Positions 54,675 to 64,000 of a stretch of 64,000 nucleotides of DNA are shown here, in pieces. Origin of the DNA: Bacteroidales bacterium. Its GTDB lineage: Bacteria; Bacteroidota; Bacteroidia; Bacteroidales; P3. The notes under the pieces were generated by a model. It saw nothing but the letters and a program-made list of their open reading frames with translations. It was not told where the DNA came from and ran no database searches. The number at the start of each line of letters is the position of its first letter. Positions within the stretch are counted from its first letter, which is position 1. The stretch lies in assembly GCA_017633985.1 (NCBI GenBank), contig JAGBOF010000008.1:1-64000 (forward strand), given 5' to 3'. Made by a program: the position numbers and the translations under genes.

Positions 54675-57500
54675 TTATCTTACCAAAGTAACCGTTCCTT
54701 GGCGGTCGTAGACTCTTGTATTGCCCGGACGCTGATATGTCAAACGCCAAACATACGTTCCGTTAGGCACATACTGTCCTTTAAACTTACCGTCCCAACC
54801 GTATTTCTCCACATCGTTCTTACCCGAATACACATACTTATCGTTTTCATACAAATACATCTTCGCACCCCATCTGTTAAAGATTTCAAACCTCACATTG
54901 TTCAAATCATTCTGTGTAACGAAGAAGAAATAATCGTCCACACCGTCATCATCAGGGTTAAATGCATTAGGCATCCACACTGCAAACAATACAACAGGCA
55001 ATACAGTGTCGCCTTCTGACGAACAACCCAAAACATTTGTCGATACCAGATGGACAGTCACGCTGTCTATACTCAAATCATGGAAACTGTATGTTGCACT
55101 CCTGCCTTCAGTCTGTCCGCCGTCGGAGAAAGTCCACTTGGAAGTGTTTGCATAATCCGACGAATCGGTAAACATCACGTAAGGCTCGTCAACATCGACA
55201 TATTCAGGCGTAAACCTGATCTTAATCACAGGATGAGGCACCACGGTTATACGTATATTGGTTTTAGCCTCGCATCCGTTTTGTCCGTATCCCGTAAGGG
55301 TGTAATTCGTTGTCGTATCAGGCGAAACTCTTATAGGATTCATTCCTTTATTGTCTTCAGGCAATGAATTGTCTTCGGGATCGGAAGACCAAGAGAAGTC
55401 AGCAGCGCCGCCGCCTGTCAAAATAACCTCATCACCCGTACATATTTCTTTCTTATTGGATGTAACCGTCGGAATAACCACCACAATATTCACGCTGTCC
55501 CATGAGAAACAATGGTTGGAAGTCTCCGCCCAAAGATAAACAGTCGTATCCTGTCTTACCGATTCCTCAAACAATGCAGGATTTGCCCCGTCGCTTACCT
55601 GTTTTACGTAAGTAGGGCGCTGATATGACCACATCATACCTATACTGTTAGGATTGGCATCGGTTGCAGTCAAATGAAGGTTCTGTCCCAAGCATATCAT
55701 GGTGTCACCCTCTATTGTCAAATCAGGATAAGCCTGCACGATAACCGTATCCCACGCCCAATTGTAGAATCCTTCGTTGGTGGTAACCTTAACGTGCACT
55801 ATTATGTCTTCTTTTATATTGTCTATCTCGTAAGTCTTGCCTGTAAAGAACGGTTCCGTCTCGTTTACATCATCCTCGCCGTACCACCACTGATATGTAT
55901 AGCCGCTTGCATCGTCGCCAGGCGATGATACTGCTATTGTAACCTTATCTCCGTCGCATACCGTATCAGGAGAAGTCAGCGCAATGGAAGGACGGACAAA
56001 CACATCCACATTAAGCGTATCGCTCTTAAGGCATTGCTTTATTTCGGGCGTTTCTTCACTCGGTTTGGACTCCGATTGAGCCGACCGTGTGTACAAATAA
56101 CTGCCCGTATTAAGATATTCATGGAATATTGTATCTATTTCGTCTGTCTTATCATTGTATGTAAGCCGTACCCTGTTCTCATCAAGCGGCGTGTTATCGT
56201 CCACAACCCATTTGTTGTTCTCATATTTCAATTCCAATGCCGTTCCGTCGCCGAAGTCCAGCTGTTGCCAAACCAAAGGGAAGTCTTCCGATATCTGCTC
56301 TACGTCTCCGAATAAGAAACCTACTTCATTCTTTTCGTTCTCCACGTCAACGGGTATGTATCGGTGGGCTTTTTGTAAGTCAAATATAGGACGCATGTCG
56401 TTAATAACCGAAGGTATATACGTTATGCAGGCAGGTGCCGAATTCAAAGCGCTTTCCCAACGTACGTGCTGTGTAGGTGCTGTAAGTCTTACGGCAAAGT
56501 ATTTGGTCTTTGCCCCCTCCATCAAATCATTGGTGATTGCAAACACTCTGTCATTGCTTAATACCTTGTCAGGACTGTACCAACCCTCCAAAGTACCCTG
56601 ATCTATCGTCTCGTAGTTCGCTTCAAACCATTCATACTTTGCGAAACCTACAGGTGCTTCCGTCGTAGTTACCGTATCACCCTCTCCCGTGCATCCTGCC
56701 GTTGCAGTTGCCGGCGGTTCTACCTTTGCAGCAAAGTATCCGTATCCACCGTGTGCAGAGTATGCACATCCCGACAATCTTACGGTTATTTTTATTACAG
56801 AACCTTCATAAGGTATAAGATTAACCGATATACGGTTCCAATCCGAATATATCCACTGTCGCATGCCAGTATCCAATAGACCTAAATGCCAACCGTCAGG
56901 CATCTTGTTTTTCGGATCAATATCCCCGCAGTTCTCAAAGAAACAACATTCATTTACTAATTGATTATTCATATCCGTTATCTCAACTTGAAATGTAGGA
57001 TTAGCATAATGATCACCCACATGCGGAGTTTCCAAAACCATGGCATAACAGAATGTAAGTAAGCAATTAGCAGGTGTAACCTCCAATTCATACGTTAACT
57101 CGGAACAATCACCTCCAGCTTTTGTATTACCTAAACGAACCGATCGCTTAAAACCCCAATTAGAAGGTATCTTATATAAACCGCCTTCCGATTTCTCATC
57201 TTTTGCAGTAGTATTTGTTTGCAAAACAAAATATTTATCACCAGAACTAGCACCCCAAATAGTTATATCTGCTTCTGCCGGTTTTGCATATATTTTAGTA
57301 AAAGTGAATTGAGGTTCTGAAAAAGATGTATTTGTAGCATAAGTCCCTGTCCTGGCAACCCAACCTTCAAATGTCGGTGGGGTTTCATAAGTAAAATCCA
57401 GATTTGCACCTGCACGTATTTCATTTTGCGCATAAACGCCGCCGCAAAATAGCGTTGCCAATACCGCTAATAATATAAATGCTTTTATAGTTCTTACCAT
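54675..57500 (-). CDS. T9SS type B (gliding-motility C-terminal domain) surface protein
   Basis: The start is placed at ATG 57500 (941 residues), where MVRTIKAFILLAVLATLF forms the signal peptide; an ATG 39 bp upstream adds an unlikely tail. The N-terminal 250 residues are a beta-sandwich of unknown family with several cysteines. Next come Ig/PKD-like repeats (SSPGDDASGYTYQWWYGEDD, WTFSDGGQTEGRSATYSFHD). The C-terminus is a CHU_C/type B sorting domain (MPNAFNPDDDGVDDYFFF, FEIFNRWGAKMY, GWDGKFKGQYVPNGTYVW). It is predicted to be exported by the type IX system and attached at the surface. Binding target unknown. Confidence 0.9.
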   Translation of the reverse strand: MVRTIKAFILLAVLATLFCGGVYAQNEIRAGANLDFTYETPPTFEGWVARTGTYATNTSFSEPQFTFTKIYAKPAEADITIWGASSGDKYFVLQTNTTAKDEKSEGGLYKIPSNWGFKRSVRLGNTKAGGDCSELTYELEVTPANCLLTFCYAMVLETPHVGDHYANPTFQVEITDMNNQLVNECCFFENCGDIDPKNKMPDGWHLGLLDTGMRQWIYSDWNRISVNLIPYEGSVIKITVRLSGCAYSAHGGYGYFAAKVEPPATATAGCTGEGDTVTTTEAPVGFAKYEWFEANYETIDQGTLEGWYSPDKVLSNDRVFAITNDLMEGAKTKYFAVRLTAPTQHVRWESALNSAPACITYIPSVINDMRPIFDLQKAHRYIPVDVENEKNEVGFLFGDVEQISEDFPLVWQQLDFGDGTALELKYENNKWVVDDNTPLDENRVRLTYNDKTDEIDTIFHEYLNTGSYLYTRSAQSESKPSEETPEIKQCLKSDTLNVDVFVRPSIALTSPDTVCDGDKVTIAVSSPGDDASGYTYQWWYGEDDVNETEPFFTGKTYEIDNIKEDIIVHVKVTTNEGFYNWAWDTVIVQAYPDLTIEGDTMICLGQNLHLTATDANPNSIGMMWSYQRPTYVKQVSDGANPALFEESVRQDTTVYLWAETSNHCFSWDSVNIVVVIPTVTSNKKEICTGDEVILTGGGAADFSWSSDPEDNSLPEDNKGMNPIRVSPDTTTNYTLTGYGQNGCEAKTNIRITVVPHPVIKIRFTPEYVDVDEPYVMFTDSSDYANTSKWTFSDGGQTEGRSATYSFHDLSIDSVTVHLVSTNVLGCSSEGDTVLPVVLFAVWMPNAFNPDDDGVDDYFFFVTQNDLNNVRFEIFNRWGAKMYLYENDKYVYSGKNDVEKYGWDGKFKGQYVPNGTYVWRLTYQRPGNTRVYDRQGTVTLVR

Positions 57501-57556
57501 ATTATTTTTACCGTTAATTCTTTTAACATTCAGACACAATTTAGCATTATGTTTTG

Positions 57557-57564
57557 CAAAGGTA
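57557..57564 (-). promoter_or_regulatory. -7 element (TACCTTTG) of the T9SS type B gene
   Basis: A perfect TAnnTTTG match on the minus strand, 56 bp upstream of ATG 57500. Confidence 0.55.
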
Positions 57565-57590
57565 TTAATTTTTTTTCAATTCCGCTGCGC

Positions 57591-57738
57591 TTTAAGCGAA
57601 AAAATTTCCGCCCCGTCGCTTCTTACCGCCGCCCCTTGCCGTAATAATCTGAAAAAAACTGTTTTTTTGAGGTAAAAAAACTGTTTTTTTGCTCCGAAAA
57701 AACACTTTTTTTGAAATTTTTATGCGACGGGGCGGCGG
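57591..57738. repeat. Phased palindrome array, A-tract type (inverted copy 3)
   Basis: GC-rich ends CCGCCGCCCCTTGCC (57626-57640) and GCGACGGGGCGGCGG (57724-57738) surround A-tract boxes centred at 57660, 57682 and 57704 (22 bp). More centres lie at 57597, 57618, 57639 and 57725 (21 bp). It is the reverse-complement orientation of the 33.9-kb copy. It lies between mutS2 and the T9SS gene promoter. Confidence 0.82.
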
Positions 57739-57776
57739 CAACAAGTCTTAAGGCGTAATTTTTACCCCAAAGGGCG

Positions 57777-60287
57777 TTACTCTAACTCCACAACGGTTAT
57801 TCCTTCTCCGCCGAAACGGATGTCTTCCGCATGGCAAGAAACCACATCAGCCTGTCGGCGCAAATAATCCCGCACCAAAGTCTTCAATATTCCGTCACCT
57901 TTGCCGTGAAGTATCTTCAAATGCCGCTCACCCAACATACGGGCATCGTCCAAAAACTTCTCAAGCGCAGTCAAAGCCTCCTCACCGCGGTATCCCCGCA
58001 GATCAAGTTTTTCATTAAAGTTAAGGCGTATTTTATTCAAGTCAAACGATGTTTTTATCTGCACATTATTAAAGGCAGAAGCGTTGTTGCGGTTGTTATC
58101 ACGCATTTGTTTCAAATAAGAATGCTTATCAATCTTCAAAACATTCTTCTTGGTAGTCTGAATACGCATATCGCCCATATCAATCTGCAAACGGTTTTTG
58201 TCAATACCTACAACTACGCCTATATTCTCCGTTTGCGGGAAGATAACATAGTCATTTAATAAAATTTCGCCGCCGATGATTTTGATGTTTTGCTTCTTCA
58301 GCGTCGGCAAATCCGCTTCGGTTTGCGGCGTTTCTTCTTTTTGAATGTCTTTGGTAAGGGTTTCGATTTGCGTTTTAACCTCCTGCTTAAGTTGTTTTAC
58401 CGTTTCCTTTTCGGCTTTGGTGGTTTTGATTTGCTCAATAGTGTGTTCTATCTGTTTATTTGCCGACGAAAGTATTTCTTTTGCCTGATTGCGGGCTTGA
58501 TTAAGTATTTGCTTTTTGTCATTCTCGAGTTTCAAGGACATTTCGCGGTATTTCTGCACGGTTTGATACAGTATCTCGTCGTACTGTTTCGCACTGCGCA
58601 AATGCTTTTCGCTTTCCAATTTATTAACCTCTATCTGCTGCAATTTTTCTTCGAATTTGACGCCCTGTTTGCCCAGTTTCTTTTTGGCGTTAGCGATAAT
58701 TATTTTGCTCAAACCGATTTTTTCGGCAATTTCAAACGCAAAGGATGAACCAGGAGTGCCTATTGTCAAGGTGTAAAGCGGTTTCATGGCGGCGGTATCG
58801 AATAACATTGCCGCATTAACGATGCCTGCGTGGTCGAATGCCAGATGTTTCAGCACCGAATAATGGGTTGTCACAACGCCGTAGGCCTTGATAGTATTCA
58901 GATGCTCCAATATGCTTTCGGCTATCGCTCCCCCTACCGCAGGATCGGTTCCCGTGCCGAGTTCATCGATTAAAAACAAAGTGTCACGGTCGGATTGTTC
59001 GCAGATTTGGGATAAGTTTTTAAGATGTGACGAATATGTGGAAAGATCATCTGATAAACTCTGCTGGTCGCCTATTGATAGGAAAATTTTTTCGAATATC
59101 CCCGCAACGGAAACCTCTTTCATCGGTACAAGAAGTCCGCATTGGAGCATGTATTGCAGCAATGCCACGGTTTTTAAGCAAACGGATTTTCCCCCTGCGT
59201 TAGGTCCTGATATTACAAGGATTCTTTGCTTATCGTTCAACTCTATTTTAAGCGGCACAATGCTTTTGCCTTTCTGTTTTAAGGCACTTTCCAATATAGG
59301 ATGGCGTGCATCGTACCACAGACATGCGGGTTTGTCCGTCATTTGCGGCATTGAAGCGTTCGTTTCCAATGCATACATGGCTTTGGCACGTATAAAATCT
59401 ATCTGAACCAACACACCGTAACAGTTAATCAGCGTCTGCAGACTGCTGCGCAGCAAATCGGAAAACTCAAGCAATATGCGGTGAATCTCCCTTTGCTCCT
59501 CAAAGAAAAGTTCCTTCATCTCAAAGTTCAAAGATACGATTTCCTCGGGCTCAATATAGAAAGTTTGCCCCGTTTGCGAAGTATCATGTAAAATTCCCTT
59601 CACATTACGCTTGTAAGTTGCCTTAACGGGTACGACAAGTGCGTCATTGCGGACGCTTATTTCGTCTTCATCGTTGGTATAGCCCTCTTTTTTGCAGTGA
59701 AGAATAATCTGATTGATTTGTTTTTCTATCTGACGGCGTTTACTTTCCTTTTTGTTGTAAATTTCCCGCAATACAGGCGAACAAGACGGTTTTATATTGC
59801 CTTCTTCATCTATAATTTCGGTAATGTTATGCAGTATCTCATATACGGTATGCAGCATGCCGAGGTCAGACGGTTGTCCGAGGTCTTCTGATTCATCATC
59901 TTGCAAAAAGGAATTGTCGAATGATTGCACCAATGCGATTAAATCTGGAATTTGTGTAGCATCTCCGCCTTTTAAAAACATCAAAATATCTTTCACACAC
60001 GTTAAACTGTCATACAGTTTAGGCATATCCTCCAAAGCAATGCGTGAGTCCTTAACCTTCAACTGGCTTAAAACCTCCCGCATATCGATATATCCCGAAT
60101 CGGGAAACTGTTTCAATCCCATTAAAAGCCCCCTCATCTGATACGATTGGCGCAGCAATGCGGTTATGTGATTAAAATCATTTGAAAACTTTATGTTTTG
60201 TGCCTCTTCTTTGGCACCCGATGTTCTGCAATAGTGAATTATGCGGTTTATTATCTCCTGAAATTCCAGCGATTTAACTAAATTCAT
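57777..60287 (-). CDS. mutS2: MutS2 ATPase/endonuclease
   Basis: A MutS2 homologue (836 residues from ATG 60287, MNLVKSLEFQEI). The MutS core with Walker A GPNAGGKS (361-368) and Walker B LFLIDELGTGTD is followed by a long coiled coil (about 510-640) and a C-terminal Smr domain (LDLRGYRGEEAL, LKILHGKGDGILK). MutS2 proteins have been linked to suppression of recombination and to rescue of collided ribosomes. The longer start at 60323 would leave the leader only a few bases, so 60287 is preferred. It is monocistronic. Confidence 0.95.
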   Translation of the reverse strand: MNLVKSLEFQEIINRIIHYCRTSGAKEEAQNIKFSNDFNHITALLRQSYQMRGLLMGLKQFPDSGYIDMREVLSQLKVKDSRIALEDMPKLYDSLTCVKDILMFLKGGDATQIPDLIALVQSFDNSFLQDDESEDLGQPSDLGMLHTVYEILHNITEIIDEEGNIKPSCSPVLREIYNKKESKRRQIEKQINQIILHCKKEGYTNDEDEISVRNDALVVPVKATYKRNVKGILHDTSQTGQTFYIEPEEIVSLNFEMKELFFEEQREIHRILLEFSDLLRSSLQTLINCYGVLVQIDFIRAKAMYALETNASMPQMTDKPACLWYDARHPILESALKQKGKSIVPLKIELNDKQRILVISGPNAGGKSVCLKTVALLQYMLQCGLLVPMKEVSVAGIFEKIFLSIGDQQSLSDDLSTYSSHLKNLSQICEQSDRDTLFLIDELGTGTDPAVGGAIAESILEHLNTIKAYGVVTTHYSVLKHLAFDHAGIVNAAMLFDTAAMKPLYTLTIGTPGSSFAFEIAEKIGLSKIIIANAKKKLGKQGVKFEEKLQQIEVNKLESEKHLRSAKQYDEILYQTVQKYREMSLKLENDKKQILNQARNQAKEILSSANKQIEHTIEQIKTTKAEKETVKQLKQEVKTQIETLTKDIQKEETPQTEADLPTLKKQNIKIIGGEILLNDYVIFPQTENIGVVVGIDKNRLQIDMGDMRIQTTKKNVLKIDKHSYLKQMRDNNRNNASAFNNVQIKTSFDLNKIRLNFNEKLDLRGYRGEEALTALEKFLDDARMLGERHLKILHGKGDGILKTLVRDYLRRQADVVSCHAEDIRFGGEGITVVELE

Positions 60288-60333
60288 TTCGTATTTGTGT
60301 ATATAAATAATGTGTAACGTCAAAATCCGTCTG

Positions 60334-60341
60334 CAAAATTA
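60334..60341 (-). promoter_or_regulatory. -7 element (TAATTTTG) of mutS2
   Basis: A perfect TAnnTTTG match on the minus strand, 46 bp upstream of ATG 60287. Confidence 0.55.
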
Positions 60342-60439
60342 CGCAAATTTACATTCATATGCCGTAAACGCCCCTAAAAATCACATTTTAACCTCATCAT
60401 CAACCCTGTCAAAATAAGGATATTGCATAAGCCCAAAAT

Positions 60440-60515
60440 AAAACGCCGTATTAATAAATTATTACGCCACGTCAGTAAATTTTTATGCCGTATTATTTTC
60501 CTCTAACAGCGTAAA
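60440..60515. repeat. Phased palindrome array, 4 boxes at 21 bp
   Basis: Centres are at 60446, 60467, 60488 and 60509 (AAAACGCCGTATT, ATTACGCCACGTC, TTATGCCGTATTA, TAACAGCGTAAAA). It lies between divergent mutS2 and the zeta-toxin operon. Confidence 0.8.
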
Positions 60516-60673
60516 AATTTGAACACAATAATAAGATACTTTTTTTATCCTTATTCAGAAAACAAAATATCTGCATGTCATGGCATCAAATTGAGATTAA
60601 AATCCCATATAACATTATAAAACACATAAAGTTCAATACGCCGTTATTGAGCAAACGGCTTTTTATCTGCACG

Positions 60674-60698
60674 GTAATATGCAAAATTTGCATATTAC
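60674..60698. promoter_or_regulatory. Perfect 25-bp palindrome, candidate operator of the zeta operon
   Basis: The arms GTAATATGCAAA and TTTGCATATTAC are separated by one base, 18 bp upstream of the -33 element. The position fits autoregulation by the small upstream-encoded protein; that link is inferred. Confidence 0.5.
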
Positions 60699-60716
60699 AT
60701 CTTTCAATATTAAATC

Positions 60717-60747
60717 TTTGCCATTATAAAATAATTATGTATTTTTG
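60717..60747 (+). promoter_or_regulatory. Zeta operon promoter
   Basis: TTTG at 60717-60720 and TATTTTTG at 60740-60747 are separated by 19 bp, the same spacing as in the higBA promoter. Confidence 0.65.
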
Positions 60748-60767
60748 CAGTGTAATTTTTTGGCAAA

Positions 60768-60953
60768 ATGAATAAAGATTCAATCAAAACAGCATCTGTA
60801 GAAGAACCTACGGATGAAATGTTAAGCGAACTGATGCATGAGGTTGGGGCAGATGTAAGGAAAAAAACCGATATTACTATCAAAGAGCATTACGCTAAAT
60901 TAAAACAGTCGGTTGCCGCTGCATTGAATAACGTGAATTCAATGACATTATAA
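60768..60953 (+). CDS. Small helical protein, candidate antitoxin
   Basis: This 61-residue, mostly charged helical protein (acidic first half EEPTDEMLSELMHEVG, basic middle DVRKKTDITIKEHYAKLKQ) has no recognised domain. It directly precedes a zeta-like ATPase gene, with 2 bp between stop and start, in a transcript with a clear promoter and a palindromic operator-like site. By position it is the probable antitoxin. It does not obviously resemble epsilon antitoxin. Confidence 0.65.
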   Translation: MNKDSIKTASVEEPTDEMLSELMHEVGADVRKKTDITIKEHYAKLKQSVAAALNNVNSMTL

Positions 60954-60955
60954 TT

Positions 60956-61555
60956 ATGAATATGCACAAACCTGTCCTTATTGTTATTGCAGGACCTAAC
61001 GGCTCCGGTAAAACATCAGTAACATCCAAATTATTAAAGCATGAATGGATGGAAGATGCCTTATATGTCAATCCTGATATTGTAGCTCAGGAAGTTTTCG
61101 GAGATTGGAATAATGAACAAGCGGTACTGAAAGCTCTAAAGTATTGTGAAGTTCAAAGAGAAAACTGCCTGAAAGAACATAAGAGTCTTATTTTTGAAAC
61201 AGTTCTGTCTACTGACGAAAAAGTAAACTTTATTAAACGGGCTAAAGAACTGGATTTTTTTATCAGGTTGTTTGTTGTCGGCACTGAAAATCCTACAATA
61301 AATGCCTCACGAATAGCAAAACGTGTCATGCAAGGCGGACATACAGTCCCTATTGATAAGATTATTTCACGTTATTACAAATCTATTACCAATTGTGTCA
61401 TTGTTTCTAAATTTGCCGACAGGACCTATGTTTATGACAACTCTGCCGAAAATGAAGATGCGAAACTATTATTCAGATTTGTAGATGGCAGGTTATTTAA
61501 ACAATACACAAAGAATCTACCATTGTGGACAGTAAACAGTTTTTATGAAATATAA
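60956..61555 (+). CDS. Zeta toxin family P-loop kinase
   Basis: A 199-residue zeta-toxin-like ATPase. Walker A is GPNGSGKT (13-20), followed by YVNPDIVAQEVFGDW (the substrate-binding Asp region), a central FETVLSTDEK segment typical of the family, and RVMQGGHTVPIDKIISRYYKS with basic residues for phosphate contact. Zeta toxins phosphorylate UDP-N-acetylglucosamine, blocking wall synthesis; many chromosomal relatives have unproven substrates. It is co-transcribed with the candidate antitoxin at 60768-60953. A bidirectional terminator follows directly. Confidence 0.85.
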   Translation: MNMHKPVLIVIAGPNGSGKTSVTSKLLKHEWMEDALYVNPDIVAQEVFGDWNNEQAVLKALKYCEVQRENCLKEHKSLIFETVLSTDEKVNFIKRAKELDFFIRLFVVGTENPTINASRIAKRVMQGGHTVPIDKIISRYYKSITNCVIVSKFADRTYVYDNSAENEDAKLLFRFVDGRLFKQYTKNLPLWTVNSFYEI

Positions 61556-61591
61556 AAAAGAACTTGTGTAAAATTTGCACAAGTTCCTTTT
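61556..61591. terminator. Bidirectional terminator between the zeta gene and thiC
   Basis: GAACTTGTG and CACAAGTTC form a 9-bp stem extended by flanking A and T tracts on both sides, between converging genes. Confidence 0.75.
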
Positions 61592-61647
61592 ATATAATAA
61601 TTAATACTTATCCCGTTTGTTCCTTTTGGGAAGATGTTGTCAAATAG

Positions 61648-63369
<1,722 letters not shown>

Positions 63370-63373
63370 TTAT

Positions 63374-63517
63374 TTATTGTTTGGTTGTTATTATCTGTTT
63401 TAAATTTAATACATCCTCTAATTGTGCAATTTGCCTGCGTGCATTGTCTAACAAAGAGGCTATTTGTTTAACAAGTCCGTCAAAGACAATATTTGTATTT
63501 TTTTGTTTCCTGCATAA
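63374..63517 (-). pseudogene. 47-codon open stretch in frame after the Fic stop
   Basis: After the Fic-like gene stops at 63518, the same frame stays open for 47 more codons to TAA at 63374. It includes NIVFDGLVKQIASLLDNARR, which looks like genuine protein sequence and resembles the helical N-terminus of YhcG/DUF1016 nuclease-type proteins. It has no start of its own and ends 7 bp before thiC. It may be a remnant of a decayed gene or a C-terminal extension lost by a stop mutation. Confidence 0.35.
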
Positions 63518-64000
63518 TTATTTCTCTTTCTTCATTATTTCATTATACAAAGAAAAACCTTTAACTGTCAATAAGTATTTTTGTTTAGGGTGATGAGGAT
63601 TGTCGGGATAAAGCATTTGTATGAAACCTTCTTGCAGGGCAGGGGTAAGAGAATAAGTAATAAAATTCTTTCTGTCCTTCAAACCTATCAATTCCATGAT
63701 TTGTTTTATCCCCAGTTGTTCTTCTCCTATGGTCTTAACTATTCTTAATGTGTTTTCATTCTTAATATTAAAAATTTTATCAATACGCTGCGAAACAGAA
63801 AAGTTTAAACTTGTGGGGGTAGTTGTGGGGGTAGTTGTGGGGGTAGACTTTTTAATTTGCTCTATCATTTTTTCAACTTCTTTCCGCCATTCCGTAGGTG
63901 GTTCTATAAGAAGATAACGGTTCTTCAGTTCATTGTTTTCTCCAATTAAAAGATTGCGGAAAAATCTTATAAGAAAAACAGGCTCGTATGATATGCCTTT
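63518..64000 (-). CDS. Fic family protein, C-terminal part (cut by window edge)
   Basis: The frame is open from the right edge (base 64000) to TAA at 63518, giving the last 160 residues. It begins with SYEPVFLIRFFRNLLIGENN then ELKNRYL, a segment found just after the catalytic core in Bacteroidota Fic proteins, and ends with a winged-helix domain (LGIKQIMELIGLKDRKNF, PHHPKQKYLLTVKG). The HPFxxGNGR active site lies outside the window. Fic enzymes transfer AMP or other phosphate groups to protein targets. The linker is encoded by three 12-bp repeats (63813-63847) giving Pro-Thr-Thr-Thr units. An ATG at 63868 is internal, not the start. Confidence 0.72.
   Translation of the reverse strand, partial: KGISYEPVFLIRFFRNLLIGENNELKNRYLLIEPPTEWRKEVEKMIEQIKKSTPTTTPTTTPTSLNFSVSQRIDKIFNIKNENTLRIVKTIGEEQLGIKQIMELIGLKDRKNFITYSLTPALQEGFIQMLYPDNPHHPKQKYLLTVKGFSLYNEIMKKEK

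Overview
The window comes from an AT-rich genome of the phylum Bacteroidota, most likely an anaerobic member of the Bacteroidales. Three kinds of evidence point there. Nearly every transcription unit starts just after a TAnnTTTG -7 element, typical of this phylum. Several secreted proteins end in type IX secretion (T9SS) sorting domains. The gene content is also typical: a SdhCAB/fumarate reductase, 2-oxoacid:ferredoxin oxidoreductases, a GWxTD protein, a DUF4296 lipoprotein, RbfA next to a LolC/E-like permease, MeaB and MutS2. No tRNA, rRNA, insertion sequence, prophage or CRISPR array was recognised.

Layout. 1-3.4 kb: 3' end of a 2-oxoacid oxidoreductase gamma subunit, then a small accessory island (a lipoprotein gene broken by an in-frame stop, and a HigBA toxin-antitoxin pair) bounded on its far side by a decayed copy of the oxidoreductase 3' end; then a lipoprotein with a long structured leader. 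3.5-13 kb: an outer-membrane helix-hairpin-helix protein, a lipoprotein, a TSCPD protein, a secreted GH2 beta-galactosidase and a leucine-rich-repeat T9SS protein. 13-17 kb: sdhCAB. 17.5-21.4 kb: polyprenyl synthase, nucleoside phosphorylase, DUF4296 and ComM on the plus strand. 21.4-37 kb: a minus-strand housekeeping block (paired lipoproteins, ABC-F, TonB, nucleoside kinase, rbfA-permease-cysS, engB-purH, GNAT acyltransferase, hutH, mreB). 37.5-47.2 kb: a giant M6 protease, korAB and folC. 47.3-57.5 kb: the GWxTD-GT2-meaB operon, tcdA, a hypothetical protein, glnA and a T9SS type B protein. 57.8-64 kb: mutS2, a zeta-type toxin pair, thiC and the end of a Fic gene cut by the window edge.

Most striking is a family of intergenic arrays of short palindromic boxes. 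The centres are exactly 21 bp apart (22 bp in an A-tract variant), which is two helical turns. Fifteen arrays were found by hand. None lies inside a gene or operon, and most lie between a gene end and the next promoter or between divergent promoters. Two six-box arrays, 12 kb apart in inverted orientation, are about 90% identical. They look like DNA-level protein-binding or nucleoid elements rather than CRISPRs or simple terminators, and I do not recognise them.

Metabolically the genes suggest anaerobic amino-acid and carbohydrate fermentation. Ferredoxin-linked 2-oxoacid oxidoreductases and fumarate reductase handle redox. MeaB suggests a methylmalonyl-CoA mutase route to propionate, HutH histidine degradation and GlnA ammonia assimilation. 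T9SS-exported protease and adhesin-like proteins act at the cell surface.
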